A stretch of 64,000 nucleotides of DNA, taken from assembly GCA_018340805.1 (NCBI GenBank), contig JACMZG010001914.1, positions 51,078,652-51,142,651 on the forward strand, read 5' to 3'. Positions 1 through 11,689 of the stretch are shown here, one piece after another. Position 1 is the stretch's first letter, and every line of letters begins with the position of its first letter. The translations under genes and the position numbers were made by a program. The notes under the pieces are model-generated. The model was not told the DNA's origin and did no database searches. It saw only the letters and a list, made by a program, of their open reading frames with translations. Source of the DNA: Microvelia longipes (taxonomy: Eukaryota > Arthropoda > Insecta > Hemiptera > Veliidae).

Positions 1-44
1 GCGATAACTGCCGTAAAAATTGACCGATTTTGATAAAATTTTGT

Positions 45-735
45 ATACAGGTAAAACTAATTATGTGTCAGAGCTGTATAGTTTTTGGTAATATTCCGAA
101 AAAATATTTTCAAAATGGCAGCCAAAATGGCGGACCGGATAAAAAATATTTTTGAGCGAAAAAAATCGTGTTGTATATCGTTTTTAAAGCTCTTAAAGAG
201 TAGAAAAAGAAATATATGTTTCATGGTCAGCATTTTAAAATTTTTTGAATAATTTAAAAATGGCGGCTAAAATAATGAACTCAAAAAATTTAAAATTAAA
301 GGAATAACTCGAGTAATATATCGTTGTAAAGCTCTTGATTAGTAGAACAAAAAATGATATATACTAAATTTCGAAAAATTCAACATGGCGGCCATAATTT
401 AATATAATAATTAGTTTTTACTAATTTTATAAGAATTTACAAGATAAAGATCTATTGTAATATACTTTAGATACTTTTATACAAGTAAAATTAACTATAT
501 GTCAGAGCTGTATAGTTTTTGGTAATATTCCGAAAAATATTTTCAAAATGGCGGCCAATATGGCGGACCGGATAAAAAATTTTTGAGCAAAAAAATCGTG
601 TTGTATATCGTTTAAAAGCTCTTAAAGAGTAGAAAAAGAAAATATATTTTACATGGTCAACATTTCAAGTTTTTTTTAATAATTTAAAAATGGCGGCTAA
701 AATAATAAACTCAAAAAAATAAAATTTAAAGCGAG
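45..735. repeat. Local direct duplication with 'ATGGCGGC' blocks
   Basis: Two copies of a roughly 260-bp unit lie at about 45-300 and 478-735. Both start near ACAGGTAAAACTAA / ACAAGTAAAATTAA, run through GTCAGAGCTGTATAG and contain two AAAATGGCGGC blocks each. The stretch between them (301-415) is a more diverged half-unit with the same order of blocks (ATATCGTT, AAAGCTCTT, AGTAGAA, ATGGCGGCC). No coding potential is visible. The right copy runs straight into the tandem array that follows. Confidence 0.85.
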
Positions 736-2270
736 CCTTTTTAACTATGTATTATTATAAACATACGCAATCAAGCGAGCGAAGCGAGCCTTTTTTACTA
801 CACATAATAAATTAAGCAAAAAAGCGAGCGAAGCGAGCCCTTTTTACAATATATTTTTTTAAACATACGCAATCTAGCGAGCGAAGCGAGCCTTATTTTA
901 CAATATATTTTATTATAAATATAAGCAATTAGCGAGCGAAGCGAGCCTTTTTTGCAATGCATTAATATTAAATATAAGCAATCTAGCGAGCGAAGCGAGC
1001 CTTCTTTACTATTTATTATTATAAATATACGCAAAAAGCGAGCGAAGCGAGCCTTTTTTACAATATATTTTATTATAATTATAAGCAATCTAGCGAGCGA
1101 AGCGAGCCTTATTTTCTATGTATTATTATAAATATACGCAATCTAGCGAGCGAAGCGAGCCTTATTTACAATATATTTTTATTATAATATAAGCAATCTA
1201 GCGAGCGAAGCGAGCATTCTTTTACTATGCATGAATATAAATCTACGCAATCTAGCGAGCGAAGCGAGCCTTATTTTACTATTATTATAATAAATATACG
1301 CAAAAAAGCGAGCGAAGCGAGCATTTTTTACAATATATTTTATTATAAATATAAGCAATCTAGCGAGCGAAGCGAGCCTATTTTTAACTTTGTATTATTA
1401 TAATATAAGCTATCTAGCGAGCGAAGCGAGCCTTTTTTTGCGATGCATTAATATAAATTAAGCAATCTAGCGAGCGAAGCGAGCCTTCTTTTCTATGTAT
1501 TATTATAAATATACGCAATCTAGCGAGCGAAGCGTGCCTTATTTACAATATATTTTATTATAAATATAAGCAATCTAGCGAGCGAAGCGAGCCTGCGTTT
1601 ACTATTTATTATATAAATATGCGCAAAAAAGCGAGCGAAGCGAGCCTTTTTTACTATATATTTTTATTATAAATATAAGCAATCTAGCGAGCGAAGCGAG
1701 CCTACTATATATTTAACTTTGTATTTTATAAATATAAGCTATCTAGCGAGCGAAGCGAGCCTTTTTACTATGCATTAATATAAATATACGCAATCTAGCG
1801 AGCGAAGCGAGCCTTCTATAAGAATTTATCATTATAAATATATATATTTATCATTATAAATATACGCAATTAAGCGAGCGAAGCGAGCCTTTTTTACTAT
1901 GCATGAATATAAATCTACACAATCTAGCGAGCGAAGCGAGTCTTTCTTACTTTATATTTATTACAAATATAAGCAATCTAGCGAGCGAAGCGAGCCTACC
2001 TATTTTAACTTTGTATTATTTTAAATATAAGCAATCTAGCGTGCGAAGTGACCTTTTTCACTATGTATTTTTATAAATATACGCAATCTAGCGAGCGAAG
2101 CGAGCCCTTTTTTAACTCTGTATTATTATAAATATAAGCAATCTAGCGAGCGAAGCGAGCCCTTTTTTATCTTTGTATTATTATAAATATAAGCAATCTA
2201 GCGAGCAAAGCGAGCCTTTTTTTACTATGTAAATGTTTAAGATACCTAAACTAGCATGTGAAGCGAGCCT
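730..2270. repeat. 57-bp minisatellite array with AGCGAGCGAAGCGAGCC core
   Basis: About 27 units of 50-65 bp. Each has a highly conserved 17-18 bp core (TAGCGAGCGAAGCGAGCC) and an AT-rich linker resembling TATTATAAATATAAGCAATC. The core is far better conserved than the linker. The last units (about 2035-2270) carry point changes in the core, as expected at the decaying edge of an array. The open frame on the minus strand here is a by-product of the repeat. Confidence 0.95.
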
Positions 2271-2561
2271 TTTTGAGTTTATACTTTAAAATAGTATAGC
2301 ATCCGAATGTTTTAATAAACTCATTTCGCTGCTTTAAATAAATATTTTTTTTATGATATCTTTGACGTGAGTTCTTGATGCAACGCATTACTAGTATTTA
2401 CATTAAGGTTATAAGGATACTGTTTGATTATTAGATACGACGGATATACAATTAATATGATTATTGCGTTTGAGGTTATCTCATTTTATTCCTTAAAGAA
2501 TATCAATGAATATTGATATTAGACTCATTCATATACATATTTAATTCGTCACTAATACCAA

Positions 2562-2990
2562 GTCCTGTAACTCAGTGGTAAAGCACTCGCCTTTTGACCT
2601 GGAGGTTGAGGGTTCAAATCAAGCCGGGGAGGACCTTAATATAGATTATCCTCGTACCGTACACTCGGGAGGTCTTGAATTCAAGGCAACCCAACTAGGG
2701 TTTCACGTGGTTTCCTTGGCTACTAATACGCAAATGCAGTGTAGGTTCCTGTTCCATCTGAGTCAAAGTCTAAATCTACGTTTCCGTTGTCTCCAGCACA
2801 CGAAAAGTAAGGTTCTGCGGGCTGATGGAGATGAAGTCGGAAAGATATACTGAGCCTTCGAATGTCCGAAAACTTAGTGAAAGTGAAGGTGGTGACACGA
2901 GTAAGGTAAGAGACTAGGAACGAAGTGCTCGTTTCTTGAAGACAGACGTTTCCTAGTAGCACTGCGGAACTTAGACTTTCAGGTCAGGGC
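2562..2990 (+). mobile_element. tRNA-derived SINE, family M copy 1
   Basis: The head at 2562-2635 resembles a tRNA: an A-box-like TAACTCAGTGG at 2567-2577, a B-box-like GGTTCAAATC at 2611-2620, and ends GTCCT/AGGAC that could pair. The body that follows (GATTATCC, GTACCGT, CTTGAATTCAAGGC) recurs behind the tRNA-like heads at 37725-37880 (minus) and, weaker, 43575-43722 (minus). A shared body shows a dispersed retroposon rather than a tRNA gene. The 3' part (CAGGGCTATAGAATGAGTTTG, about 2986-3006) also recurs in the minus-strand copy near 11800. The 3' end merges into the satellite that follows. Confidence 0.8.
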
Positions 2991-3009
2991 TATAGAATGA
3001 GTTTGTGTC

Positions 3010-4092
3010 AGAGTCTTTGTTGGGTGGCGCTGGACAGCTAGAGCGGTGAGTCTTGCTAGAGTCTGATGATGCTACAGGATCTGATGAGATGGGTGAGACT
3101 TATTCAACAATGACGGGCAAGGGAGACTAATCTGATCAAAGAAGCTAGTAAGATAGATGACATAAGTACACATTGAACTAGTAGTCGGCGCTAGCCAGAG
3201 CGGTGAGCCTAGTCAGAGTCTAGCTGGTCTAGATAAACTAAGGGCACGTCAACTAGTTGTGGCACTAGCCTGAGTAGTGAGTTTGGATAGAGTCTGGTTG
3301 GGCTAAAATGAACTAGGCACACAGTGAACTAGTCGCAGACACTAGCCAGAGCAGTGAGTTTGGATGGTCTGGTTGGGCTAGATGAATTAGGCAAACTGTG
3401 AACTAGTCGCAGACACTAGCCAGAGCAGTGAGTTGATGAGTCTGTTGGGCTAGATGAATTAGGCAAACTGTGAACTAGTCGCAGACACTAGCCAGAGAAG
3501 TGAGTTTGGATAGAGTCTGGTTAAGCTAGATGAACTAGGCGCACACTGTGAACTAGTCGCAGACACTAGCCAGAGCAGTAGTTTGGATAGAGTCTGGTTG
3601 GGCTAGATGAACTAGGCGCACACTGTGAACTAGTCGCAGACACTAGCCAGGGCAGTGAGTTTGGATGAGTCTGGTTGGGCTAGATGAATTAGGCAAACTG
3701 TGAACTATCGCAGACACTAGCCAGAGAAGTGAGTTTGGATAGAGTCTGGTTGGCTAGATGAACTAGGCGACACACGGTGAACTAGTCGCAGACACTAGCC
3801 AGAGCAGTGAGTTTGGATAGAGTCTGGTTGGGCTAGATGAACTAGGCGCACACTGTGAACTAGTCGCAGACACTAGCCAGAGCAGTGAGTTTGGATAGAG
3901 TCTGGTTGGCTGGATGAACTAGGCACACTCTGAACTAGTCGCAGACACTATCCAGAGCAGTGAGTTTGGATGAGTCTAGTTGGGCTAGATGGAATTAGGC
4001 AAAACTGTTAACTAGTCGCAGACCCTAGCCAGAGCAGTGAGTTTGGATTAGAGTCTAGTTGGGCTAGATGAACTAGTCGCAGACACTAGCCA
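3010..4092. repeat. 78-bp satellite array
   Basis: About 13 head-to-tail units of 75-80 bp, with landmarks GAACTAGTCGCAGACACTAG, CCAGAGCAGTGAGTTTGG, AGAGTCTGGTTGGGC and TAGATGAACTAGGC. The first units (3010-3250) are the most diverged and the middle ones nearly identical. The GAGTTTG...GAGTCT...TTGGG part of the monomer matches the 3' part of the SINE just upstream, so the array probably expanded from that element. Confidence 0.93.
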
Positions 4093-5097
4093 ATTACCTC
4101 ATTTGAGGCCCGCTCAAATGTGGTAATACTGACAATATTACCACTAATTAATATGACGAAAAATTTCGAATCATCTTTCCACATGGTCTCTTTAGTTTAA
4201 GATTTATTTTAAAGTGTTAACCAATCGCGTTCCATAAAAATAATTTTGTGAAAAAATTTCGTAAACCCTCCTCGATTTAACTACAATGTTAAACTTGCTT
4301 ATCGGCGATTTTCATTTGGTAAGCTTCAACTTGCTTTTTATAGAAAATATTAAAAAATTCAATAAATCAATGTTTTAATTTTACGCAAGTCTTAATTCAA
4401 ACTTGAGGGAAAAGAACTCAGAGTGTATAATGGGTTAAAGTCAACGAAATGAGAAGCGATGAAAGGGGTTTCAAGAACCGATTCTGGAATGATTGATGAC
4501 ATTATAATAACCATTTACTGCTTTCACCTTTTGAAGTAATTTTGTATACTTTTATTTGGATAAAAGCCTATTTTACGCATTAAGGAGCACACAACTTGTT
4601 CATAACGACAGACTCATAATATTAAGTCTTTATTAATTTAAAAGAGTTAATAGTAACAAAAAATAACTTCGTCATTCTACCATTAAGCTTTAATCAGTCT
4701 AAGCAAAACCGGCTGTTGGCTTTGTCTTTCCATCGATAAGCATTAATCGCTCTAAGCAGAGCCAGCTTTCGGCTTCGTCTTTTCATCATTAAGCTTTAAT
4801 CACTTTATAGGACCACTTTAGTAATAATATCTCTATGTAGAGTTGTGTATTTAGGTAAAGTTATGATTAATGTAATTAATTTACAAGTATTTTTGTCAAT
4901 ATGAAAGTCCATACAAATTTATTATTGTGCTAGGTCAGTGTTACATTTTTCTTTCTGATTCTATATCAAGGTTTACGTGAAAATGGGATTGTTTTAATAA
5001 ATTTACTACAAAAAGAAAATAATTCAATAGATGCAGTGTAGAGTTGAGAAGAAATATGAACGCAATGAGTGACAAAATTAAATACGCGTCAGAAGTA
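4093..5097. other. Unassigned AT-rich stretch with a two-copy tandem
   Basis: No gene is recognised. At 4679-4803 a roughly 59-bp unit occurs about twice (TTAAGCTTTAATC, CTAAGCA, CCGGCTGTTGGCTTTGTC / CCAGCTTTCGGCTTCGTC). The rest is AT-rich with frequent stops in all frames. Confidence 0.6.
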
Positions 5098-5103
5098 ATA
5101 TAT

Positions 5104-5145
<42 letters not shown>

Positions 5146-5159
5146 CATATATATATATT
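5098..5159. repeat. (TA)n microsatellite
   Basis: Almost pure TA dinucleotides, followed about 20 bp later by a G9 run and a C-rich GGGCCCCCTGCCCCCTGG block at 5180-5208. Length in a tract like this is likely to be unreliable in any assembly. Confidence 0.9.
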
Positions 5160-6309
5160 GCAACAACCCTGCTCGGCTAGGGGGGGGGGCGGGCCCCCTG
5201 CCCCCTGGCTACGCCCATGTTCTCATTATATATTTTTAATTACCCTCTCTATTTATTTTATTTTTTCCTGTCTTTTTATTTTGATATTTTCCTTTCTTAT
5301 TTTGTACGAATGATTGGTTTTTGAATATGTCCTTATAACGGTACGTGGTGTGAAATTAATGCATGATCGTATAGAGTGTTTTCGAGCAAGTCTATTCCTG
5401 TACATGTCTGTACCGTGCTATATAGTATACCTCCTTCCCATGTCCAACCCCACCTCTCTTAATACCCCTCCTAATCCATTTCCTGTAGATCCTTATCTCA
5501 TCTTTACCGTTCAGTCTCTCTTCGTCTGTGGAAGAACTTAACAGTTCGAAACGTTACGTTTTTATTGTAAGTTTTCTTAATGTTTCTATATATTTCTTTA
5601 TAATTAAGTATACAGGGTGGTCCAGCTAAGAAGGACAAGACCTTTTTCTCGGAAACTATGACAGCTAGAAGGATGCGCGTTTCGGCGTTGGATTCAATGT
5701 AATAGTGAGCAGACGAGAAAATCCGTTTTCGGGCGCGCTTCGCGCCTGTCATAGAGATGTTAATGCTTTTTTTAATTTTATAGTTAGGTATAGGGAACTT
5801 TTTTTTGTTCTTTAAAGAATGAAAAATAAGGAAGATTAGTGAAGACCGCATCAAAATCGGACAATTTTTAACCGAGCTATGATGAAAAAACACTTTTTTT
5901 AAATTTAGTTCACTTCGGCGCCATTTTGGATGATGTTGCATTTAAATAAATTTATTATATGGACATATTTTTAAACTAGAAACATTGCTTTAATAAAAGA
6001 ATATCAAAAGTTTTAATTCCAACCTCAGTTTTTAGGTGTAAATAGTCGTTAAACATAACAAAACAAAAAAAAATATGGTTTTTTTCTAAGATACCATGAA
6101 AAGTAAGATAGGGAGCTATAGTTTTTATGGTTTGTACAGTTAGCCAACATAAAAAGCAACAAAATGAGTCCAATTTTAACAAATTCGCTTCACAATTTCA
6201 AAAGTTATTACTATAAATCTCTTAAAATTGTCAAAAATGGAATATTTTTATAGTTTACCACCCTATTGTTGATAATTTAATGGAACTGCAACGTCATCAT
6301 ACCTTGTGA

Positions 6310-6420
6310 TTTTATTGCAGCTTGTATAAGGATTCCAGAACGCCTAAAAACACTTATTTTTGTTCATTGGTTGTGGAGAAATTACGATTATGGTGATTTT
6401 CGTCAATCGTAGAATGCAGA
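6310..6420 (+). pseudogene. Mariner-like transposase C-terminal scrap, left arm
   Basis: Translation gives IAACIRIPERL followed by a WLWRNY-like segment. This resembles the C-terminal end of mariner-type transposases, where an Ala-Cys, Ile-Pro-Glu and Trp-Arg-Arg pattern is usual. The frame is lost after about 35 codons. The matching inverted copy lies at 7200-7328. The family call rests on this short pattern and the mariner-type ends. Confidence 0.5.
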
Positions 6421-6803
6421 TTAGAGGTACCTTGCAAAAACCAAGTAAAATCCTTCATAAACGTTAATAAAAATTGATTTTGATGATAACTACTTCGTTT
6501 CTAGGGGTGAAGGACCAATAAATAGCAAATCACACAACTAGACTGTAAAGTGATATTTTACTGCTGCGGAAATTTGTTTATTAACGACAATAAAACCAGC
6601 AAACTTTATTTCCGGAGCTATAAATTTTCATTATTTATATTATTTACCCTTTAGTTGCGTATTTATTAAAAAGAGTCGATTGTTTGTTATGAATAATTTT
6701 ATTTAACTTACTTTAAAGAAATTAAAACACAAGATTGATAAATAATTATTCATACTTTTACAAAATTAAGCTAAATAATATGGGGACCTGCGGCTCAATT
6801 AGG

Positions 6804-6842
6804 TGGCCATTAAGGTCACCGGACTTGACCCCACTCGATTTT
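6804..6842 (+). pseudogene. Mariner-type catalytic-region scrap (WPLRSPDLTPLDF)
   Basis: Thirteen codons read WPLRSPDLTPLDF, the well-known motif around the second or third catalytic Asp of mariner-superfamily transposases. The motif ends at a jump into the inverted-repeat sequence, so the downstream FLWG part is missing. An inverted copy (RSPDLTPLDL) is at 6987-7016. In the element this motif lies beyond the C-terminal scrap rather than before it, so the internal region has been rearranged. Confidence 0.7.
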
Positions 6843-7199
6843 AAATAGCAAATCACACAACTAGACTGTAAAGTGATATATCATTGCTGCGGAAATTTGG
6901 TAAAAAATATTGGTAAAAAAATTTTTTTACCAAATTTCCGCAGCAATGAAATATCACTTTACAGTCTAGTTGTGTGATTTGCTATTTAAATCGAGTGGGG
7001 TCAAGTCCGGTGACCTTAAGTCCGGAATAAAGTTTGCTGGTTTTATTGTCGTTAATAAACAAATTTCCGCAGCAGTAAAATATCACTTTACAGTCTAGTT
7101 GTGTGATTTGCTATTTATTGGTCCTTCCCCTAGAAACGAAGTAGTTATCATCAAAATCAATTTTTTATTAACGTTTATGAAGATTTTTACTTGGTTTTG

Positions 7200-7328
7200 C
7201 AAGGTACCTCTAATCTGCATTCTACGATTGACGAAATCACCATAATCGTAATTTCTCCACAACCAATGAACAAAAATAAGTGTTTTTAGGCGTTCTGGAA
7301 TCCTTATACAAGCTGCAATAAAGATCAC
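7200..7328 (-). pseudogene. Mariner-like transposase C-terminal scrap, right arm
   Basis: The minus-strand frame reads FIAACIRIPERLKTL, then VHWLWRNYDYGDFVNRRMQI. It is the inverted partner of the scrap at 6310-6420 and keeps a slightly longer frame. It lacks the DD34D core and cannot encode a transposase. Confidence 0.5.
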
Positions 7329-8017
7329 AAGGTATGATGACGTTGCAGTTCCATTAAATTCAACAATGGTGGTTAAACTATAAAAAATATTCCATTTTTG
7401 GCAATTTTAAGAGATTTATTAGTAATAACTTTTGAAATTGTGAAGCGAATTTGTTAAAATTGGACTCATTTTGTTGCTTTTTATGTTGGCTAACTGTACA
7501 ACCATAAACTATAGCTCCCTATCTTACTTTCATGGTATCTTAGAAAAACCATATTTTTTTTTGTTTTTGTTATGTTTAACGACTATTTTACACCTAAAAC
7601 TGAGGTTGGAATTAAAACTTTTGCCATTCTTTTATCAAGCAATGTTTCTAGTTTAAAATATGTCCATATAATAAATTTATTTAAATGCAACATCATCCAA
7701 AATGGCCCCGAAGTGAACTAAATTTAAAAAAAGTGTTTTTTCATCATAGCTCGGTTAAAAATTGCGATTTGATGCGGTCTTCACTAATCTTCCTTATTTT
7801 TCATTCTTTAAAGAACAAAAAAAAGTTCCCCTATACCTAACTAGTAATTATAAAAAGTTAAAAAATTATAACATCTCTATGACAGGCGCGAAGCGCGCCC
7901 AAAACGGATTTTTCTCGTCTGCTCACTATTACATTGAATCCAACGCCGAAAACCGCATCCTTCTAGCTGTCATAGTTTCGAGAAAAAGGTCTTGTCCTTC
8001 TTAGCTGGACCACCCTG

Positions 8018-8137
<120 letters not shown>

Positions 8138-8369
8138 AAATTGCACTCTAGTATGTAATCCTAATATTGGCTAAAAATCAAAATTACTGTGTTTAAACCA
8201 TTTTAAAGATGTTCAAGTACAGCTGTAGCTGTTGTAATGGAATCCTTTAGCGAATTTCTTTCGAAAAATTTGCTAATGAAAACAAAGGTGGTATGGGGTG
8301 AGTCTAAGTCTTGTAATAAAAAATGCGTAAACAAAAATGTTCCGTGAAACTTTGTGTATAAATAAATAA

Positions 8370-8432
<63 letters not shown>

Positions 8433-8434
8433 AT

Positions 8435-9019
8435 TGATTGTCCGTAATTTAGGCTAATAATGTTAATAATTTAAGGCCTGGAATAAAAAAGCATTAAATG
8501 AGACGAAATAATGTTGACCTGTGCCATTTGGAAATCTTGAGCATAGCTATGATGTGGGATAATTATGCACATTTCATTTAGAAAATTGGAAAATATTGTG
8601 TAAAAAGTAGTAATGTAAAGTTCAGGTAGTATCGCAATCGATCTGAACAAGAAATGGAATGGTAAGTTTAGGAAGCTTTTTAAAGCAAAATCGCCCGGCT
8701 TTCGTACCTTCAGATTTTTATTCAATTTTTTTTTCGAAGTTTATCCATTAGTGTATGATAAAAAGAAAAACTGAGATCTCTCATTGCTTTGAATACTTTG
8801 TTTCACTTCTCAATAAGAGTCAATTATGAAGCAAATGTGAAAACGCATTTTGAAAACAGAGATTAATTTATTAACCTTAACTAACTTTTGGAATAGGTTA
8901 CATAGAACCTTTAAGAGCCCCAGAAAGATGTTTCAAGCCTCTTAACCTATTAAATATCTTTATATTTTTCTTATTTATTAAGCGTCTCATTGTATTTAGC
9001 AAAAATTTAGATAATTCAT
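8435..9019. other. Unassigned AT-rich stretch
   Basis: No gene is recognised. CGCCCGGCTTTCGTACC at 8693-8709 is an inverted fragment of the GCGGTGGTCC/GGGCGAATTTCC family that is fuller at 33294-33676 and 60199-60906. Confidence 0.4.
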
Positions 9020-9470
9020 GAAACAAGTTGCTATCAAGTTTCATCTTATTATCAGCATTTGTTCACTTTTTATCAAATGACTCTATGCGTTTTTTAAAAA
9101 AAAAAATATATAAATTAAAAAAAATACAATTGATTTGAAATTTTTTACAAGAGTATACCTTTAAGTAATAAATATGTACACTAAGTTTCGTTTCGATACG
9201 ACAGGTATATCTATGATTTTTGTTGGATTATAAAAGTTAAGCAGCTACGATCGTAGCCAGTGCCTAGATGGGTGACCGCTTGGAATGAATTTGATGAATT
9301 TACTATCTGAGGACAATAGTAGCGAGTCAGAAGACAGGTTGCAATATAAATTTAACGACTTGTATATCCTGTTGACGAGCGAAGCGAGTCTGAAGTAGGG
9401 AGGATGAGCCTGGTAAATCTGTTGTGATGAGGAGGAAGTTCCGAGGTACCCTGTACTTTATTTTTTACTT
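9020..9470 (+). mobile_element. 5S-like composite repeat, family H copy 1
   Basis: At 9236-9283, GTTAAGCAGC...GTAGCC...TGCCTAGATGGGTGACCGC strongly resembles the central-to-3' part of 5S rRNA (GTTAAGCAAC...GGATGGGTGACCGCC), which carries the internal promoter. It is followed by GACGAGCGAAGCGAGTC and an end block TTCCGAGGTACCCTGTAC. To the left, 9020-9235 is the inverse of sequence beside the copies at 25880 and 27620 (CTTTTAATCAAC-type, TATTGATTATG). This means the 5S-like segment is embedded in a longer element, not a free 5S gene. SINEs with 5S heads (SINE3 class) are known; membership here is inferred. Confidence 0.7.
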
Positions 9471-10575
9471 TATTTAAATGATACCGCCGTAAACTTAAAA
9501 TAAGTAGGACTTTACGCAAATAACATTGTACATATTATTTTTGCTTAAATGTCCATAACAAGAAAACTAATCCAAGATAAAATTTAATTTATCTCTATCA
9601 AATATCTGAAGGTACGGTATAATAACATTCTACTTTGGTTTGAAAATAACCTCTAATAACCCGAGTTGAAAGCTAAGTTGGTATCGTTGAATATTCATTT
9701 CCTAGTCAAAACACTTAAAGCAGGAATTTCTGTAAACTTAACAACTTTGTTAAAGATGAGGGCTTAGATCTAATAAGATACTTGGAATTATATATATCAT
9801 ACGATAAAGTAGAACTAATTAATAATTATTAAACATTAATCATGCTTAAAATTATCTTTCATGTTTCTTTAAAATTTTTTATCATGTTGTGGTAAAATTT
9901 ACGTAGTATTTCTTCTCTGATTTCTTCTTTGAATCATACTTTGTAAGTTTCTTACTTTACCTGAGTCTTTATAATTGTGAATATTTAACTTTTCCTCTTT
10001 GCGATTTAACATAAATCGGCGCTTTTCCTAAATACAGGCAAACCTCTGCAATGGGAAAGCCTCGTGAAAGGATTTGTATAAGTTATTATAAAGGCCTTTT
10101 CTTGTTATTCCAATATTTGTATCTTCTTCGTTAATATTAAATTTTGTTTTCAGTGGTACAAAATATTTTTATATTAAAACGAGACTTTATTTTAAAACTT
10201 ATTAAATTAAAATATTAAAATAAACTTAACTTATAATTGTGTATGCTGTTATGATGTTATGATGCTGTTTAACTTTAATGACTTAACAAAAATTATGGAT
10301 ATAATTTTCGTATGGTAATGAAACTTAAATGATTAGTTGTTTTGACTGAGATTTTGTGGTATAGACTGTAGCGAATCGCAAGCTAAACACTTAATTTGAC
10401 ACAAAATGTTCCTTTATTTCTCTGAATACAAGGTTAATACACAAAACAATCACAAAAAACTAACGAACTTTACATCACAATAATGACAAAAACATCACAC
10501 GCATGCGCACATCTTTCCCAGACTCATTCACATGTATCCAGACTCATTCACACGCTACAAGACTTACCATTTAGT
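9471..10575. other. Unassigned AT-rich stretch
   Basis: No coding exon, RNA gene or obvious repeat is recognised. Stops are frequent in every frame. Confidence 0.4.
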
Positions 10576-10826
10576 TCAATAAAAAAACACACTAAAATTA
10601 AAAACAATTAATATATTGTCAACCACAATAGCTTAAAAAAATTATAACTCACCGGTTTCTACTTTACGTCATCATCAGAGCTGTTTAAAGACTGATGATT
10701 ACGTAAACTTAGTCTGTAAACAGCCCTAATGATGACGTAAAGTAGAAACCGGTGAGTTATAATTTTTTTAAGCTATTGTGGTTGACAATATATTAATTGT
10801 TTTTAATTTTAGTGTATTTTTTTTAT
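10576..10826. mobile_element. 251-bp near-perfect palindrome (fold-back MITE)
   Basis: TCAATAAAAAAACAC...CCACAATAGC...CACCGGTTTCTACTTTACG on the left is mirrored by CGTAAAGTAGAAACCGGTG...GCTATTGTGG on the right. The arms are about 105 nt with very few differences. The central 45 bp is itself imperfectly palindromic (GCTGTTTAAAGACT / AGTCTGTAAACAGC). No target-site duplication is certain. Confidence 0.85.
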
Positions 10827-10835
10827 GAAACATCG

Positions 10836-11255
10836 TGGTGTAACAAAACTTAGTGTACTTATTTATTACGTAAAAGTATTCACTTGAACTGCATTTCTAC
10901 TCATTGAATTATTTCCCAACATAATCTAATAGAAGTCATTATATAATTATCATTATCGAGAAAAATATAAAAGCCACACAAATGTTAGTCACGTATGTTA
11001 GTCACATATGTCAGTCTTATACATGAAAACATGCGTGCCAAATCTCAATTCGATCGCATCAATTTTCTGAGCGTTATTCTGTTTAAACATTTTTGCTGAG
11101 TTCATTATTCATTATTACTGCGGGTTCAGATAGCACAACTAAACCTATAACTGATTTTCTACAAGTTCCAACTCTCTAACATAAATACTCTGGGAGCTAC
11201 GATGATAACAGAAACTCTCACACACACATACTGACAGACTACTTTGTGAATTCAT
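10836..11255 (-). mobile_element. Family H body fragment, no 5S-like part
   Basis: Shares ordered blocks with the copies at 25880-26400 and 27620-28260: AACAAAACTTAGTGTA, GTCTTATACATG, CATGCGTGCCAAATCTC, TGGGAGCTACGATGATAACA and ACACACATAC. The 5S-like segment expected at its left end is missing because the 10576-10826 palindrome lies there. Confidence 0.75.
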
Positions 11256-11334
11256 TTAATAATAATAGAATGAGATTGAGCACAAGTGGTTAGTTATTGA
11301 TAACAACTAATTCATACTAGGAAATGAAGAACAG

Positions 11335-11415
11335 AGTCTCTCCACAAAAACAATAGTTTATTGACAAAGCATTTTTAACCTAACATGAGGTCATCATCAG
11401 TGCCATGAAGATAAA
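11335..11415. repeat. Fragment of the CATCATCAGTGCC repeat family
   Basis: CTCTCCACAAAAACAATAG...GTCATCATCAGTGCC matches 53270-53340 in order and spacing. A short hairpin CAGCTCGGTGAG...CACCGAGCTG follows near 11466-11493. Confidence 0.6.
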
Positions 11416-11689
11416 GATGAAAGTTATAAATAAATAAAACTATTTTCTTTTCCAAGATGGTAACAGCTCGGTGAGTCAAGTAAGACACCGAGCTGTAATC
11501 AGCTCACACACTGCATCAGAGATGAACTTGGTACTTTAACCATTACGTTCTACCTGGAACTGCACCTGTGACCATTTCACAGTTAGTGTAGTATATTTTC
11601 TTCAGCCTCAATGGCTAATCTGATCTTATTAGTCTCATCCAGCCCTCCAGCTAATAGCTTTAACCAATTTTATCTGTTTTCCTAGTCTT

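Larger units (their letters stand above)
5613..8017. mobile_element. Mariner-type 2.4 kb fold-back element
   Basis: The left end CAGGGTGGTCCAGCTAAG is flanked by TA (5611-5612). The right end is its exact inverse, ending CCCTG at 8017 and followed by TA. The inverted arms are each about 1.1-1.2 kb and meet near 6910. Within each arm a block containing AATAGCAAATCACACAACT occurs twice, once near the centre and once about 300 bp out. The left arm has about 250 bp (6600-6800) without a counterpart. The arms differ by scattered substitutions and indels, so they have aged independently. TA flanks, the CAGGGTG start and internal transposase scraps place it in the mariner/Tc1 group by inference. No intact transposase remains, so it would depend on one supplied elsewhere. 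Confidence 0.88.

Noticed and set aside
798..1088. Minus-strand 96-codon frame
   Set aside because: It is the translation of the GAGCGAAGCGAG tandem array, with the peptide repeating each unit.
2562..2635. Functional tRNA gene (also 33131, 43640, 46093, 62035)
   Set aside because: Poor cloverleaf stems and a shared downstream body in other copies indicate SINE heads.
5176..5210. GC-rich G9/C5 block as a promoter or CpG island
   Set aside because: Only about 35 bp long and next to a microsatellite; more like a transposon end or simple repeat.
5613..8017. Palindrome as a pure assembly artefact
   Set aside because: The arms carry independent substitutions and indels and are flanked by TA, so a real element is more likely; long reads would settle it.
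9236..9283. Functional 5S rRNA gene
   Set aside because: Only a central-to-3' segment is 5S-like, with several mismatches, and it recurs embedded in a longer dispersed element.
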